In this document: positions 1-8,342 of the stretch, in pieces
Position numbering within the stretch: position 1 is the first letter of the stretch
Layout: each line of letters opens with the position of its first letter
Assembly (NCBI RefSeq): GCF_000238295.3
Contig: NZ_AHCD03000043.1
Coordinates: 124,001 to 188,000 of the forward strand
Direction: 5' to 3'
Length of the DNA stretch: 64,000 nucleotides
Origin: Pseudoalteromonas rubra
GTDB lineage: Bacteria > Pseudomonadota > Gammaproteobacteria > Enterobacterales > Alteromonadaceae
The notes under the pieces: generated by a model
What the model was told of the DNA's origin: nothing
Seen by the model: only the letters and a program-made list of their open reading frames with translations
Databases searched by the model: none
Position numbers and translations under genes: made by a program

Positions 1-1
1 A

Positions 2-331
2 ATGGAAATGAAATTAGACAAAGCAAAACTAAAGCAACTGCGAGCGTCTAAAGCTTGGAGCCAGTCTCATCTTGCAGAAGCCAGTGGCATTAGCTTGAGA
101 ACGATTCAGCGTATTGAAAAGTCCGGAGTAGCGTCGCCTGAATCGATAAAATCTATTTGTGCTACTTTTGATATCCAGATAAGCGACCTTTCAGTAGGTG
201 AAGCGTATCAGAAGGAAGTCGAACCGACTTTCGCAGGCGTAGTGAAGTACAAAATCTCTAATATGGATAAAAAATTGACGCTTATTTCATTTAGTTTAGC
301 GTTTTTAATAGCTTTTATTCTAACAGTGTAA
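2..331 (+). CDS. XRE-family HTH regulator with C-terminal membrane anchor
   Basis: Short DNA-binding protein of up to 109 residues. Residues about 8-63 form a Cro/CI-type helix-turn-helix (WSQSHLAEASGISLRTIQRI is the HTH core). The last 20 residues are strongly hydrophobic and would form one transmembrane helix, so the regulator is probably tethered to the inner membrane. The first ATG is the second base of the window and another ATG follows two codons later; the ribosome binding site lies outside the window, so the start cannot be fixed. The target is unknown. HTH-TM proteins of this size are common in marine gammaproteobacteria. Confidence 0.8.
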   Translation: MEMKLDKAKLKQLRASKAWSQSHLAEASGISLRTIQRIEKSGVASPESIKSICATFDIQISDLSVGEAYQKEVEPTFAGVVKYKISNMDKKLTLISFSLAFLIAFILTV

Positions 332-356
332 AGCGCCTAAACCTGGGGGGAATTAT

Positions 357-482
357 TTGGCTGAATTCTTTTTTGCGAAGTATTTCTTGCCAGTCAGACG
401 AATGCTAAATGCGTGGGGCAGTGATTCCGTTGATGGGGTGTCTACTGCTGTGTTGTTTCAGCTGGTTGCTGTTGTCTGGTAA
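357..482 (+). CDS. Possible small ORF, 41 residues
   Basis: A TTG-started frame preceded by a run of G residues at 345-350 that could act as a ribosome binding site. It begins 25 bases after the HTH regulator and would encode a peptide with a hydrophobic C-terminus. No family is recognised. The non-ATG start and short length make it weak; it may be a remnant of a decayed gene. Confidence 0.2.
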   Translation: MAEFFFAKYFLPVRRMLNAWGSDSVDGVSTAVLFQLVAVVW

Positions 483-1140
483 GCTATTCTATACCTCGTG
501 TTTAGGCGGTATACTTATGTCATGCTAAACATATTTTTAATACGATTAGTCGGGTAAAAATTCGCGACATTAAGCAGTTATCAAACACTTTAGTTCACAG
601 GCTTATATCTTTCTTGTTGCCAGCTTTTATTTCGCTTTGCTTGTTTTACGTTGTTGGCTAATGATATACCGAGCATGGCAGAGGTATAAAATTTGAACAC
701 CGAAGTCAGCTCTTTCAGTTGGCTTTTGAGCCAACAAGCTACATCCTGTCTTTTTAATAATTACAGATCCACTTAGTCTAATTTTTCCTTTTTAGGTGCT
801 AGCCAAGATTTAGCGCCGGCTCCTTGCTAACGTCTTGCTTTAGTTGTCTTTAATGTATATTAGCTTAGTTACCTGCAAGGTTGGGTTACCTTTACATTGT
901 GGGTGCGTATTAAATGGCTGTCTGGTTATCATGTTGGGAGATTAAGGCACCGAGCATGAATTTGAGGCAGTTTTTACATCGCGTATAGTGTAGTATGGTG
1001 AAATTACCCATAGTCTTGTTATTTGGTTATTTTTTGACAATGTAAACTAGATAAGCAATGTCATAGGTAGCCATTACATCGAATTAAAATAAAAATATCT
1101 GGGGTTCCTCAGGCAGTGGCGTTATCTTTAGGAGAGTATC
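483..1140. other. Intergenic stretch without a supported gene
   Basis: About 660 bases with stops in all frames and no convincing RNA gene. One perfect stem of seven base pairs (GTTGGCT, loop TTTG, AGCCAAC) lies at 718-735, but no T-run follows it. The end of the stretch holds the ribosome binding site (AGGAG, about 1130) of the next gene. Confidence 0.5.
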
Positions 1141-1464
1141 ATGGATATGCATCGAAAAATTTTAGGTTGGTTTTTTTTGGTCTTGGGGGGGATGAATGCA
1201 GTGGGAATGGCTATCATGACCTTAAATAATTTTGAGGCCTTCTCTGGTGGAACATGGGAAATATACACGTTAAACCTCGTCGTTATTGCTATATGTTCTG
1301 CTTCATCTGCATGTGGGTTTTTTATTCTTAAGGAAAAACGCTGGGCATTTAACTTATTATTTAAGCTATCGTTTGTTTGGTTGATATTTTTTCCCTTAGG
1401 CACAGCGCTTGCGTTATATTATTTTTACTTTCACTTTATGCACCTAAGAAAAGCTGTTGTTTGA
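1141..1464 (+). CDS. Small integral membrane protein, unknown function
   Basis: A 107-residue protein with about three transmembrane segments (residues roughly 8-28, 40-63 and 75-98) and short polar loops. The ATG at 1141 is well placed after TTTAGGAGAG. I recognise no family or catalytic motif. The gene stands alone between two AT-rich intergenic stretches, in the same direction as the membrane protein gene that follows 114 bases later. Confidence 0.7.
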   Translation: MDMHRKILGWFFLVLGGMNAVGMAIMTLNNFEAFSGGTWEIYTLNLVVIAICSASSACGFFILKEKRWAFNLLFKLSFVWLIFFPLGTALALYYFYFHFMHLRKAVV

Positions 1465-1578
1465 TTGAGTAGATGATACAGCTTTCTATACATGAAAAAA
1501 GACTATGGCTTTAATAGCTTAAACTGCTTTATTTGGCGTCGCTGCTAAGGACTGAAAGCACTACAAAAGGATTGGGTT

Positions 1579-2529
1579 TTGGGTTTAATAGAAAAGCACT
1601 GGATAAAGATACCTGCCGTTTTATATGTTGTTGGATTTATTGTTCATAATGCATATTTATCCAGCTTTGGAAGTTATGAATTTCAGTTAGTTCAAGCTAA
1701 ATACATACTCTCTGGGTTTGGAGCAGTAGGTTTTTCCGTTATCTGTATTGTATACACCGGAATTAGGGTTAACTTATCCAATGTCAGTAAAAGCCTCACC
1801 ATTGATAAGGTTTTACCCTGGTCTCTGAGAGTTATTTCTTTCCCTTATGTTATTTACGCAATCTTGTATGGAAAAGAGCTGTTTGAGATTGGTAGAGATG
1901 CAAAGGATTCACTTATTCTAATCGGGGTTCTAGCCTCTCTTATAGCTCATGCTGTCGTCGCTTTTACGATATTAGATATTGCTTTAATGCCAGGCGACAA
2001 TGAAAGTCGTCTTAAAAAGACGCTTTCTTTTCTCTCAAGAGCGTTATCAATACCCATGCTTATCGTTACGCTAGTGATTGCTTGGAATATTCCGGAGTTT
2101 TCAGGGGTTGTGAAAGCAACGACGTATTTCTTTTTTGGCTATGTAGGTATTGCTATGAGTCAGGATGATAAGAGTTTAGGAATTGAATCTAATTATACAG
2201 ACCCAGAAACGAAAGAAAAGTATGAGAATATATATCAAGTGGTATTTGGTATAATCGCAATGTTCTTTGTGTTGTGGACGGTGGTAGGCAGCTATACAAA
2301 ATACATTTACCCTAAAATACCCGTTGCTTTAGGGGGCGCAAAGCTTGAATTTGTATCCATCAAAACCAAAGAAAAAGTGTACGACTCTTACTTAATACAA
2401 GAAACCAAAGATTGGGTAATGTACATAGATAAGTCAAGCGGCCAAGTCGAAAAAATCAAAACAAGCCTTATAGAAAAAATTGTTTTTAAAGATGAATTGC
2501 CAAACCAGCCATTGAAGCGGAAGGAATGA
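1579..2529 (+). CDS. Polytopic membrane protein with cytosolic C-terminal domain, unknown
   Basis: A 316-residue protein with about seven hydrophobic segments in the first 240 residues, followed by a charged, Lys-rich domain of about 75 residues that is probably soluble. The start is a TTG preceded by AAAGG at 1566-1570; no better ATG exists upstream. No transporter or enzyme signature is visible. The C-terminal part contains beta-strand-like stretches (LEFVSIKTKEKVYDSYLI), consistent with a small regulatory or ligand-sensing domain, but that is only an inference. Confidence 0.65.
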   Translation: MGLIEKHWIKIPAVLYVVGFIVHNAYLSSFGSYEFQLVQAKYILSGFGAVGFSVICIVYTGIRVNLSNVSKSLTIDKVLPWSLRVISFPYVIYAILYGKELFEIGRDAKDSLILIGVLASLIAHAVVAFTILDIALMPGDNESRLKKTLSFLSRALSIPMLIVTLVIAWNIPEFSGVVKATTYFFFGYVGIAMSQDDKSLGIESNYTDPETKEKYENIYQVVFGIIAMFFVLWTVVGSYTKYIYPKIPVALGGAKLEFVSIKTKEKVYDSYLIQETKDWVMYIDKSSGQVEKIKTSLIEKIVFKDELPNQPLKRKE

Positions 2530-2671
2530 CAGTTGGTCTTTGCTTATTTTAGCTAACTAATGTGTGCTTGTTATCGTGTTAAAATGCCAGGTTTGATTCG
2601 CTACTTTACACATTTAAATCAAGCATTTTGCTCCACGTATATGGGCGTTACACACAGAAGGAGCCTCCACA

Positions 2672-3307
2672 GTGAATCACGTCATGTTTGATATTGATGG
2701 CACGCTAATCGAATCCTATGATTTTGATTCTGAGTGTTTTGCTGAAGCCGTTAAGACAATGACTGGATATGAGATTGATACAAACTGGTCTCGCTACACA
2801 CATGTAACGGACACTGGGATCCTCAATCAGTTTTTCCAAGAAAAGAACATTGAAAATACTCAAAGTGCGCATGAGCACATTAAGCGTGTTTTCCTATCGA
2901 AAATACAAACCCGACTTGCAAAAACACCAGTTAGTGAAATAGCGGGGGCTGCTGCATTTATTGCCCGTTTAAAGGAGCTCGACAATGTTTCAATTTCGCT
3001 TGCAACAGGTGGATGGTATGAAAGCGCTCTCTTAAAGTTGGCGTCTGCTGGCATGGATATTTCAGACATTCCCATTGCTTCTGCAAATGATCATTACTCA
3101 AGAATCGAGATAATGAAAATTGCTGAAAAAAGAGCAGTTAAGGAGGTGCGTTTATCATTTACCTATTTCGGTGATGGAAGCTGGGATTTGAACGCGTGTA
3201 AAGCACTTGGTGTTAACTTTGTTTTAGTTGGTGATAGAGTCAAGCATAGTCAGTCGATTATGAATTTTGAAAAACAAGACGAAGTATTGGCCTATATTGG
3301 CTTGTAA
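2672..3307 (+). CDS. HAD-superfamily hydrolase
   Basis: A 211-residue haloacid dehalogenase-type phosphatase. Motif I is FDIDGTLI near the N-terminus, with the nucleophilic and acid/base aspartates. Motif II is the Thr in LATGG (about residue 112) and the distal acidic motif is YFGDGSWDL (about residue 167). A helical cap of the phosphoglycolate phosphatase type lies between motifs I and II. The start is GTG at 2672, supported by AGAAGGAG eight bases upstream. The substrate cannot be read from the sequence. A stem followed by T-rich sequence lies just downstream. Confidence 0.85.
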   Translation: MNHVMFDIDGTLIESYDFDSECFAEAVKTMTGYEIDTNWSRYTHVTDTGILNQFFQEKNIENTQSAHEHIKRVFLSKIQTRLAKTPVSEIAGAAAFIARLKELDNVSISLATGGWYESALLKLASAGMDISDIPIASANDHYSRIEIMKIAEKRAVKEVRLSFTYFGDGSWDLNACKALGVNFVLVGDRVKHSQSIMNFEKQDEVLAYIGL

Positions 3308-3324
3308 TTAAGACCCCGAAGGCC

Positions 3325-3353
3325 AAAAACACTGACTTAATTTTTGGTGTTTT
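3325..3353 (+). terminator. Probable terminator of the HAD gene
   Basis: AAAACAC at 3326-3332 pairs with GTGTTTT at 3347-3353, the right arm ending in a T-run, 18 bases after the stop codon. Confidence 0.5.
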
Positions 3354-3411
3354 CAAACTTTGCTAGTTCAGATAAGTACCTCGCAGAGGTTTCGTGTTAT
3401 TAAATGGCAAA

Positions 3412-3438
3412 GCAAAAAAGGGTGATAAATCACCCTTG
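3412..3438 (-). terminator. Rho-independent terminator of the TrpF-like/upp/EamA/OYE operon
   Basis: Read on the minus strand, AAGGGTGAT and ATCACCCTT form a perfect nine-pair stem with a two-base loop, followed by TTTTTTG. It lies 36 bases beyond the stop of the last gene of the operon. Confidence 0.8.
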
Positions 3439-3473
3439 CGGTCAGTAAAGGAGAGTCAGACCATAAAATAGAC

Positions 3474-4562
3474 TCAGGCGGTCAATTCTGCCTCCTCAAG
3501 TGTCGGGTAGTCGGTATAGCCTTCGGCTCCGCCACCATAAAACTTACTGTCATCTACTTCGTTATATTCAGCACCCACTTTGGCTCTTTCTACCAGGTCC
3601 GGGTTAGCCACAAACAGGGCACCAATGCCTACGCCATCACACAGATCTTGTTCCAGTACCTGAGTGGCAATCGCAGGTGTTGCCGGGCCGTCTTCCCATG
3701 ACTGATGTGGGTTAAGGATCAAAGGACCTTGCCACAATGCACGGATCTGCTGACTGGTTTCACGGCACGCCGCTTCCATGATATGCAGGTATGCCAGGTT
3801 CGTCGGTAATGCCTCAATCAGTGCCTGATATAAAGGCAGGGTATCGGTTTCATTAATGTCATTGAACTGGTTATGTGGTGAGATACGAAGGCCCACTTTG
3901 TCTGCGCCGATGGCATTGGCAACGGCGGCAATTACTTCAAGGGTAAAGCGGATGCGGTTCTCAATGCTGCCGCCGTATTCATCGTCACGCAGATTGGTGT
4001 TGTTGGCTAAAAACTGATGCGGTAAAAAGCCATTGCCTGCGTGGATCTCAACGCCGTCAAATCCGCCGAGTATGGCGTATTTAGCGGCCTGAGCATAGTC
4101 AGCAATGGTCGCCTGGATCTCTTCATAGCTCAGCGCTCTAGGCGGTGCAAAATCTTGCATGCCATCTGGCGTAAATGTCTGGCCATTTGCCGTAACCGCT
4201 GAGGGCGCAACAGACTGGTGTGCACTGGGATACAGGCTGGGGTGGCCAATGCGACCACAGTGCATAAACTGGGCAACGATTTTACCTCCTTTTTCGTGCA
4301 CGGCGTCGGTGACTTGTAACCAGCTTTGTGCCTGTTCATAGGTGTGCAGGCCTGGTGAGTTCATGTAGCCCTGACCAACCTGGTTAGGTTGTATCCCTTC
4401 AGTGACAATGAGTCCGGCGGTTGCCCGCTGGCTGTAGTAAGTCGCCATCAAAGGGGTCGCCAGGCCAAGTTCCGTGGCACGGTTACGGCTCATTGGTGCC
4501 ATAACGAAACGGTTGTTTGCTTTGATGCTGCCGTATTGAGTTGCGTCAAATAAAGTATTCAT
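3474..4562 (-). CDS. Old yellow enzyme family ene-reductase
   Basis: A 362-residue FMN-dependent NAD(P)H oxidoreductase of the OYE/NemA family, usual length for the class. The N-terminal NRFVMAPMSRNRA, MHCGRIGHPS and the substrate-binding region EIHAGNGFLPHQFL are visible, followed by the conserved NTNLRDDEYGGSIENR stretch. Such enzymes reduce activated alkenes, quinones and nitro compounds. In OYE1 the sequence HxxNGY supplies His191, Asn194 and the proton donor Tyr196; here the last position is Phe, so protonation may be altered. It is the last gene of a four-gene operon, 31 bases after the EamA gene. Confidence 0.9.
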   Translation of the reverse strand: MNTLFDATQYGSIKANNRFVMAPMSRNRATELGLATPLMATYYSQRATAGLIVTEGIQPNQVGQGYMNSPGLHTYEQAQSWLQVTDAVHEKGGKIVAQFMHCGRIGHPSLYPSAHQSVAPSAVTANGQTFTPDGMQDFAPPRALSYEEIQATIADYAQAAKYAILGGFDGVEIHAGNGFLPHQFLANNTNLRDDEYGGSIENRIRFTLEVIAAVANAIGADKVGLRISPHNQFNDINETDTLPLYQALIEALPTNLAYLHIMEAACRETSQQIRALWQGPLILNPHQSWEDGPATPAIATQVLEQDLCDGVGIGALFVANPDLVERAKVGAEYNEVDDSKFYGGGAEGYTDYPTLEEAELTA

Positions 4563-4593
4563 TGCAATATCCTTAATTATTTAAAAGTCTGAG

Positions 4594-5502
4594 TTACGCC
4601 TTAGAAAGCGACTTATCCGTTGATGGACTCGCAAGTGTTCGGTTAAACAGCTGTTGCTGCGACACGGCTATTGCCAGTACGATGACACAGGCCCCCAGTA
4701 TCTGACTGAATGTCAGTACTTCGCCGAGTATGAAGTAACCCAGCAACGTTGCTGATAATGGGCTGGCGAATGAGATGAAAGACACGGTGACCACAGGTAG
4801 CTTTTCAATCGCCTTGAACCACAGTACATAAGCAACCAATGCGCCTATCAGGCTCAGATAGGTGTAGCCGATAACATTGTTGAGCGTTAACTCGGTCGGG
4901 AATCCTTCCTGTACCAAGCCAATTGGCAGCAGAAACAAGCCGCCGACAACCAGCTGCCAGCCGGTGAATGTGTATAAAGACACACCTTCGGGTTTACCCC
5001 ATCTTTTGGTCAATACAATGCCTGTGGCCATGGACATTGCCCCTGCAAGTCCTGCTAATACGCCAGCGGTTGGCAATTCCATATTGGGCTCAAGTACCAG
5101 TAAAGACACACCCAGTGCGCCTATCAGACAGGCGACGAATTGACGCGCTTTTAACTTGTTCTTTAACAGCAGTGCGCCAAGTAACATTACAATGATTGGC
5201 TGGCATGACATGACTAACGCTGCGACACCACCTGGTAGTAAATAAGCGGCGACAAATAAGCAGTAAAAGAAGCCACCGATGTTGAGCAAACCGAGAATGA
5301 TGGAGCGCATCCACCACACGCCTTGTGGTAGCTTACGGCCCAGTAACACCAGCAGAATGCCTGCTGGTAGCGCCCGTAAAACGGACGCAATCAGTGGCTT
5401 GTCTGCTGGTAAAAGTTCAGTGGTAACAATATAAGTGCTACCCCAGATGGTGGGTGCGATCATCGCAACCACCATCCAAAAAATTAGCTGTTTGTTGCTC
5501 AT
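4594..5502 (-). CDS. EamA/DMT-superfamily membrane transporter
   Basis: A 302-residue inner-membrane protein with about ten transmembrane helices in two EamA repeats (first repeat opening MVVAMIAPTIWGSTYIVTTE; second around GIVLTKRWGKPEG onward). Proteins of this family export or import small metabolites. The ATG at 5502 overlaps the stop of the upp gene as ATGA, so the two are translationally coupled; a longer upstream frame exists but would run inside upp. The position after a phosphoribosyltransferase suggests a nucleobase or nucleoside-like substrate, by inference only. Confidence 0.88.
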   Translation of the reverse strand: MSNKQLIFWMVVAMIAPTIWGSTYIVTTELLPADKPLIASVLRALPAGILLVLLGRKLPQGVWWMRSIILGLLNIGGFFYCLFVAAYLLPGGVAALVMSCQPIIVMLLGALLLKNKLKARQFVACLIGALGVSLLVLEPNMELPTAGVLAGLAGAMSMATGIVLTKRWGKPEGVSLYTFTGWQLVVGGLFLLPIGLVQEGFPTELTLNNVIGYTYLSLIGALVAYVLWFKAIEKLPVVTVSFISFASPLSATLLGYFILGEVLTFSQILGACVIVLAIAVSQQQLFNRTLASPSTDKSLSKA

Positions 5503-6197
5503 ACAGCCCCCAGGTCTGTAGTGCCAAAGTAGCGGTCGCCGAAGTCTCCGATACCGGGGATCATGAAGGCGTGTTCGTTCAGTCGTTGCTCGATAGACGA
5601 AGTCACTATGGTGACGTCCGGGAATTGAGCAGTGACTTTTTGCAATCCTTCTGGTGAGCACAGTAGGTTTACGAAGGTGATGTTTTCTGGTTTAACACCG
5701 GCCTTGGTCATCACGTCCAGGGCACAAATGGCGGAGCCTCCTGTTGCCAGCATTGGTTCGAAAAGAAGCACATGGAACTTTTCAACGTTGTCCGGCAGTT
5801 TGGAATAATAGAGTTTTGGTAATTTGGTTGTTGGGTCACGTTGGATGAGAATTTTCCCAATTGGAATATTGAGATCCAAGCGACGTAATTCGTTTTCCAT
5901 ACTTTCGCCTGCACGTACCACAGATACACCGCACAGAGGCTTCGCAAATTGTTTGCCCTCATAAGTTTCGCCAACCGGCGTAGTGACATTCAGTCCTTCA
6001 AAGTTCAGTCTTTCCAGGCTTTTTTCCAATAGCAGACGAATGATCTGATCGGCGTAAAAGGTAAACTGACGTTTGTTGGCTGTTTTATCGCGCACCTTAG
6101 TATGCAAATAGTGCAGTCGATCCGTTTGCTCCAGTTCAATAACGTTCGCAGTGTTATAGTCGGGTCTGGATAGTGGCCTTAGGTTAGTTGCAAGCAT
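5499..6197 (-). CDS. upp: Uracil phosphoribosyltransferase, eukaryotic type
   Basis: A 232-residue enzyme that converts uracil and PRPP to UMP. The PRPP-binding loop is FEPMLATGGSA (about residues 147-157) and the uracil-binding C-terminal motif is GIGDFGDRYFGT. The GDFGDRYFGT form and the longer N-terminus resemble fungal and protist UPRTs more than the 208-residue E. coli Upp, which has GDAGDKIFGT. It is the second gene of the operon, 63 bases after the TrpF-like gene with a strong hairpin between them, and overlaps the next gene by four bases. Confidence 0.9.
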   Translation of the reverse strand: MLATNLRPLSRPDYNTANVIELEQTDRLHYLHTKVRDKTANKRQFTFYADQIIRLLLEKSLERLNFEGLNVTTPVGETYEGKQFAKPLCGVSVVRAGESMENELRRLDLNIPIGKILIQRDPTTKLPKLYYSKLPDNVEKFHVLLFEPMLATGGSAICALDVMTKAGVKPENITFVNLLCSPEGLQKVTAQFPDVTIVTSSIEQRLNEHAFMIPGIGDFGDRYFGTTDLGAV

Positions 6198-6218
6198 GGT
6201 ATCTCTCCTTAGTGATGA

Positions 6219-6249
6219 GAGTCAGGTGCGCTTGTGAGGCACCTGACTC
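6219..6249 (-). promoter_or_regulatory. Strong hairpin between trpF-like gene and upp
   Basis: GAGTCAGGTGC at 6219-6229 pairs perfectly with GCACCTGACTC at 6239-6249 across a nine-base loop, just before the ribosome binding site (GGAGAG) of upp. No T-run follows on the minus strand, so it is more likely an mRNA stability or processing element, or an attenuator, than a terminator. Confidence 0.55.
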
Positions 6250-6260
6250 AGGTATGATGA

Positions 6261-6947
6261 TTAAGCATTGATTTCTGCGAAGGCTTTTTGCGCTTCACTG
6301 ATAAACTTCTGGACTTTAGCGCGGTCTTTACGACCGTTTGCACCTTCCAGGCCTGTGTGTGCGTCAATGGCCGCAGGTTTAACTTTGCGGATTGCATCTG
6401 CCACGTTGTCTGGATTCAGGCCACCAGCCATCATCAGAGGCTTAGGCGAACGACGAACCAGCTCAGCACTTACGTCCCAGTTATGCGTCAGACCAGTTGC
6501 ACCTTTAGCACCAGTTTTAGGGTCAAAGGTATCTGTGATGAACATGTCTACGTACTCGGCCACTTCATCAACCAAGGTCAGTAGCTCATCAGCATTATCT
6601 TCCTTAACAACCAGGCTCTTCAGGATGTAAAGGTCAGGGCGAAGTGCGCGTAGTTTTTTCATTTCAGCAACGCTGATGTCGCCATGTAGCTGTACAGCTT
6701 TTACACCCAGTTCTGAACAGAAGCCGCTTACTTCATCTGCGTCTATCATGTAGCTGATAAGAACGCCTGCCTGAGGTTCACTGAGATCTTTGATGATGCT
6801 GATTGCGTCACCTTCAGTGATGTCGTCTTTACCAGATGGCAGACGTAGTGGGAAACCCAACCATTCAATGCCTTCTGCCAGACACAGTTCTGCTTCTTCA
6901 CGGTCAATGATGCCAGCTACTTGGATGATGTTAGTGATGTTATTCAT
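6261..6947 (-). CDS. TrpF-like (phosphoribosylanthranilate isomerase family) protein lacking the catalytic Cys
   Basis: A 228-residue TIM-barrel protein. Family landmarks are VQLHGD (about residue 86), the FITDTFDPKTGAKGATGLTH region containing the usual catalytic Asp, MAGGLNPDNV and DAHTGLEGANGRKD, matching the phosphate-binding end of TrpF. At the N-terminus the canonical K-I-C-G-I, whose Cys is the general base, reads QVAGI, so the Cys is Ala. It is not in a trp operon but heads an operon with upp, an EamA transporter and an ene-reductase. ATG at 6947 follows AGGAGATATACC. It is likely an isomerase-fold protein with another substrate; the true reaction is unknown. Confidence 0.75.
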   Translation of the reverse strand: MNNITNIIQVAGIIDREEAELCLAEGIEWLGFPLRLPSGKDDITEGDAISIIKDLSEPQAGVLISYMIDADEVSGFCSELGVKAVQLHGDISVAEMKKLRALRPDLYILKSLVVKEDNADELLTLVDEVAEYVDMFITDTFDPKTGAKGATGLTHNWDVSAELVRRSPKPLMMAGGLNPDNVADAIRKVKPAAIDAHTGLEGANGRKDRAKVQKFISEAQKAFAEINA

Positions 6948-7418
6948 GGTATATCTCCTAATTGTTTAAAGTTAAGTTTGTTTAAAGAATCTTGAGTTAA
7001 AGATATAGGTTATTTCTGATACCGTCAAGTATCTTTGTATAAAGATATTTGTTTTTTTCTCGTTTTTTTGTGTAAAAATCATTTTTTCATTTAAATTCAG
7101 GTGGTTATGTTGGGAAGAAATTTTGGCTTGATGAGATTCCTCGTTGTAAGTACGGGTTCCGGCCCCTCAGGGCAAAGAAAAAGCCTGTTTTTTGGGTGGC
7201 GTATGGAGAGCGGGAGAGGGATGCCAGGATTGTAATCGCGTTAGTGTGGCACTTTTGAGATGTCTTTACTGTGTAGCAATCTAAATGAAGGACTTTGGGC
7301 GGGGAATGTTATCGCTAACTCAGCTGTTGGCATGACTGGGTAGTTGCGAATGAGGAGAGATGTCAGTGCTCGGGCATATACTCGGGCCCGTGCTCACCCG
7401 GTTTGCTTGTGACCAATG
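6948..7418 (-). promoter_or_regulatory. Operator/promoter region of the TrpF-like operon
   Basis: The 470-base gap holds a perfect palindrome at 7030-7047 (TATCTTT, spacer GTAT, AAAGATA) and further AAAGATA- or TTTAAAG-like half sites nearer the gene (about 6980-7006). This is the layout of a dimeric repressor site. I cannot name the regulator and no regulator gene is adjacent. The remainder up to 7418 is non-coding and carries no recognisable element. Confidence 0.5.
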
Positions 7419-8168
7419 CTAGCGGTATTGCTCTAAAACACCTTGCTCACCTCCTTGCTGACGAAACTGGGTTATCTTTTTTGAAAACGCCTCCAGTACG
7501 CCGAGGTGGGGTGATTGATTAGAAATACACAGTGAGAAAGAGACGATGTCCAGGGTTGTGGGTATTTCTATGATTGCATCCTGTAATTGGTGCTTTGCGA
7601 CAAAATACTGCGCCACCACTTTGTCGGTTACCACCACATCGCCTCTTTTCTTTGCCAGCATTTGCAATGCATTCGAGATATTGGGGGTCAGACTGCGGGT
7701 ATATTGATTTTGCGGCAGGTTTGCTTCTCCCCAGCCATTACCTATATAGTCGAGGATCTGAAAAGCGCGCAGGTCTTCGGTGTCCGATACACGCTTAAGA
7801 ACGTCCAGGTCAGGGTGATGGCGGTAGGTAAACAGGTTAATGGGCCCGACAAATACCGGTGCATCTGAGACACTGACGTGTTGAAGCCGTGCATCGGTGG
7901 GCACAGAGATAAAAGCATCGGCCTGTCCATTAAACACCATTCTTTGGGCTCTGCCCCAGGGGTAGCCTTCATGCACAACATTCAGGCCCATTTGTTTTTC
8001 AATGACTTCAGTGACAATGTCGACCAGAATACCTGTCATCTGGCCTGCCTCGTTTTTATAGGAATAAGGTGGGAAAGCGTCATAATAAACCACTTTAAAA
8101 TTGGGTGTTCCCATCACCGAAGGGGTAACGAGCACAAGCAAAATCGTGATTAAAAGACGATAGATCAT
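7419..8168 (-). CDS. Periplasmic solute-binding protein, family 3
   Basis: A 249-residue exported protein with a signal peptide (hydrophobic residues 4-20, cleavage probably after SVMG). The mature part opens with FKVVYYDAFPPYSYKNEAG and continues GILVDIVTEV, the typical start of amino-acid type SBP_bac_3 domains. There is no ABC permease nearby and no membrane anchor, so it may act as a stand-alone sensor or receptor as many such orphan proteins of Alteromonadales do; the ligand is unknown. Monocistronic on the minus strand. Confidence 0.85.
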   Translation of the reverse strand: MIYRLLITILLVLVTPSVMGTPNFKVVYYDAFPPYSYKNEAGQMTGILVDIVTEVIEKQMGLNVVHEGYPWGRAQRMVFNGQADAFISVPTDARLQHVSVSDAPVFVGPINLFTYRHHPDLDVLKRVSDTEDLRAFQILDYIGNGWGEANLPQNQYTRSLTPNISNALQMLAKKRGDVVVTDKVVAQYFVAKHQLQDAIIEIPTTLDIVSFSLCISNQSPHLGVLEAFSKKITQFRQQGGEQGVLEQYR

Positions 8169-8342
8169 GTTATTCCGGACAGAGTTCTGACGAAGGTGAA
8201 CTCTTGTAGTGTAGTTGGCCCACCATAAATAGGCGAGTTGGGGCTATCTGAATAAAAGAAGTGATAGTCCAGAGTCGATTAGTCATGCGTGCCACAATTC
8301 AAGTCCAGGCTTGTATCCGGCACGCATCTGCACAGGTTAAAG

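Noticed and set aside
5503..5661. N-terminal extension of the EamA transporter frame
   Set aside because: It lies entirely inside upp in another frame; the ATGA overlap start gives a normal family length.
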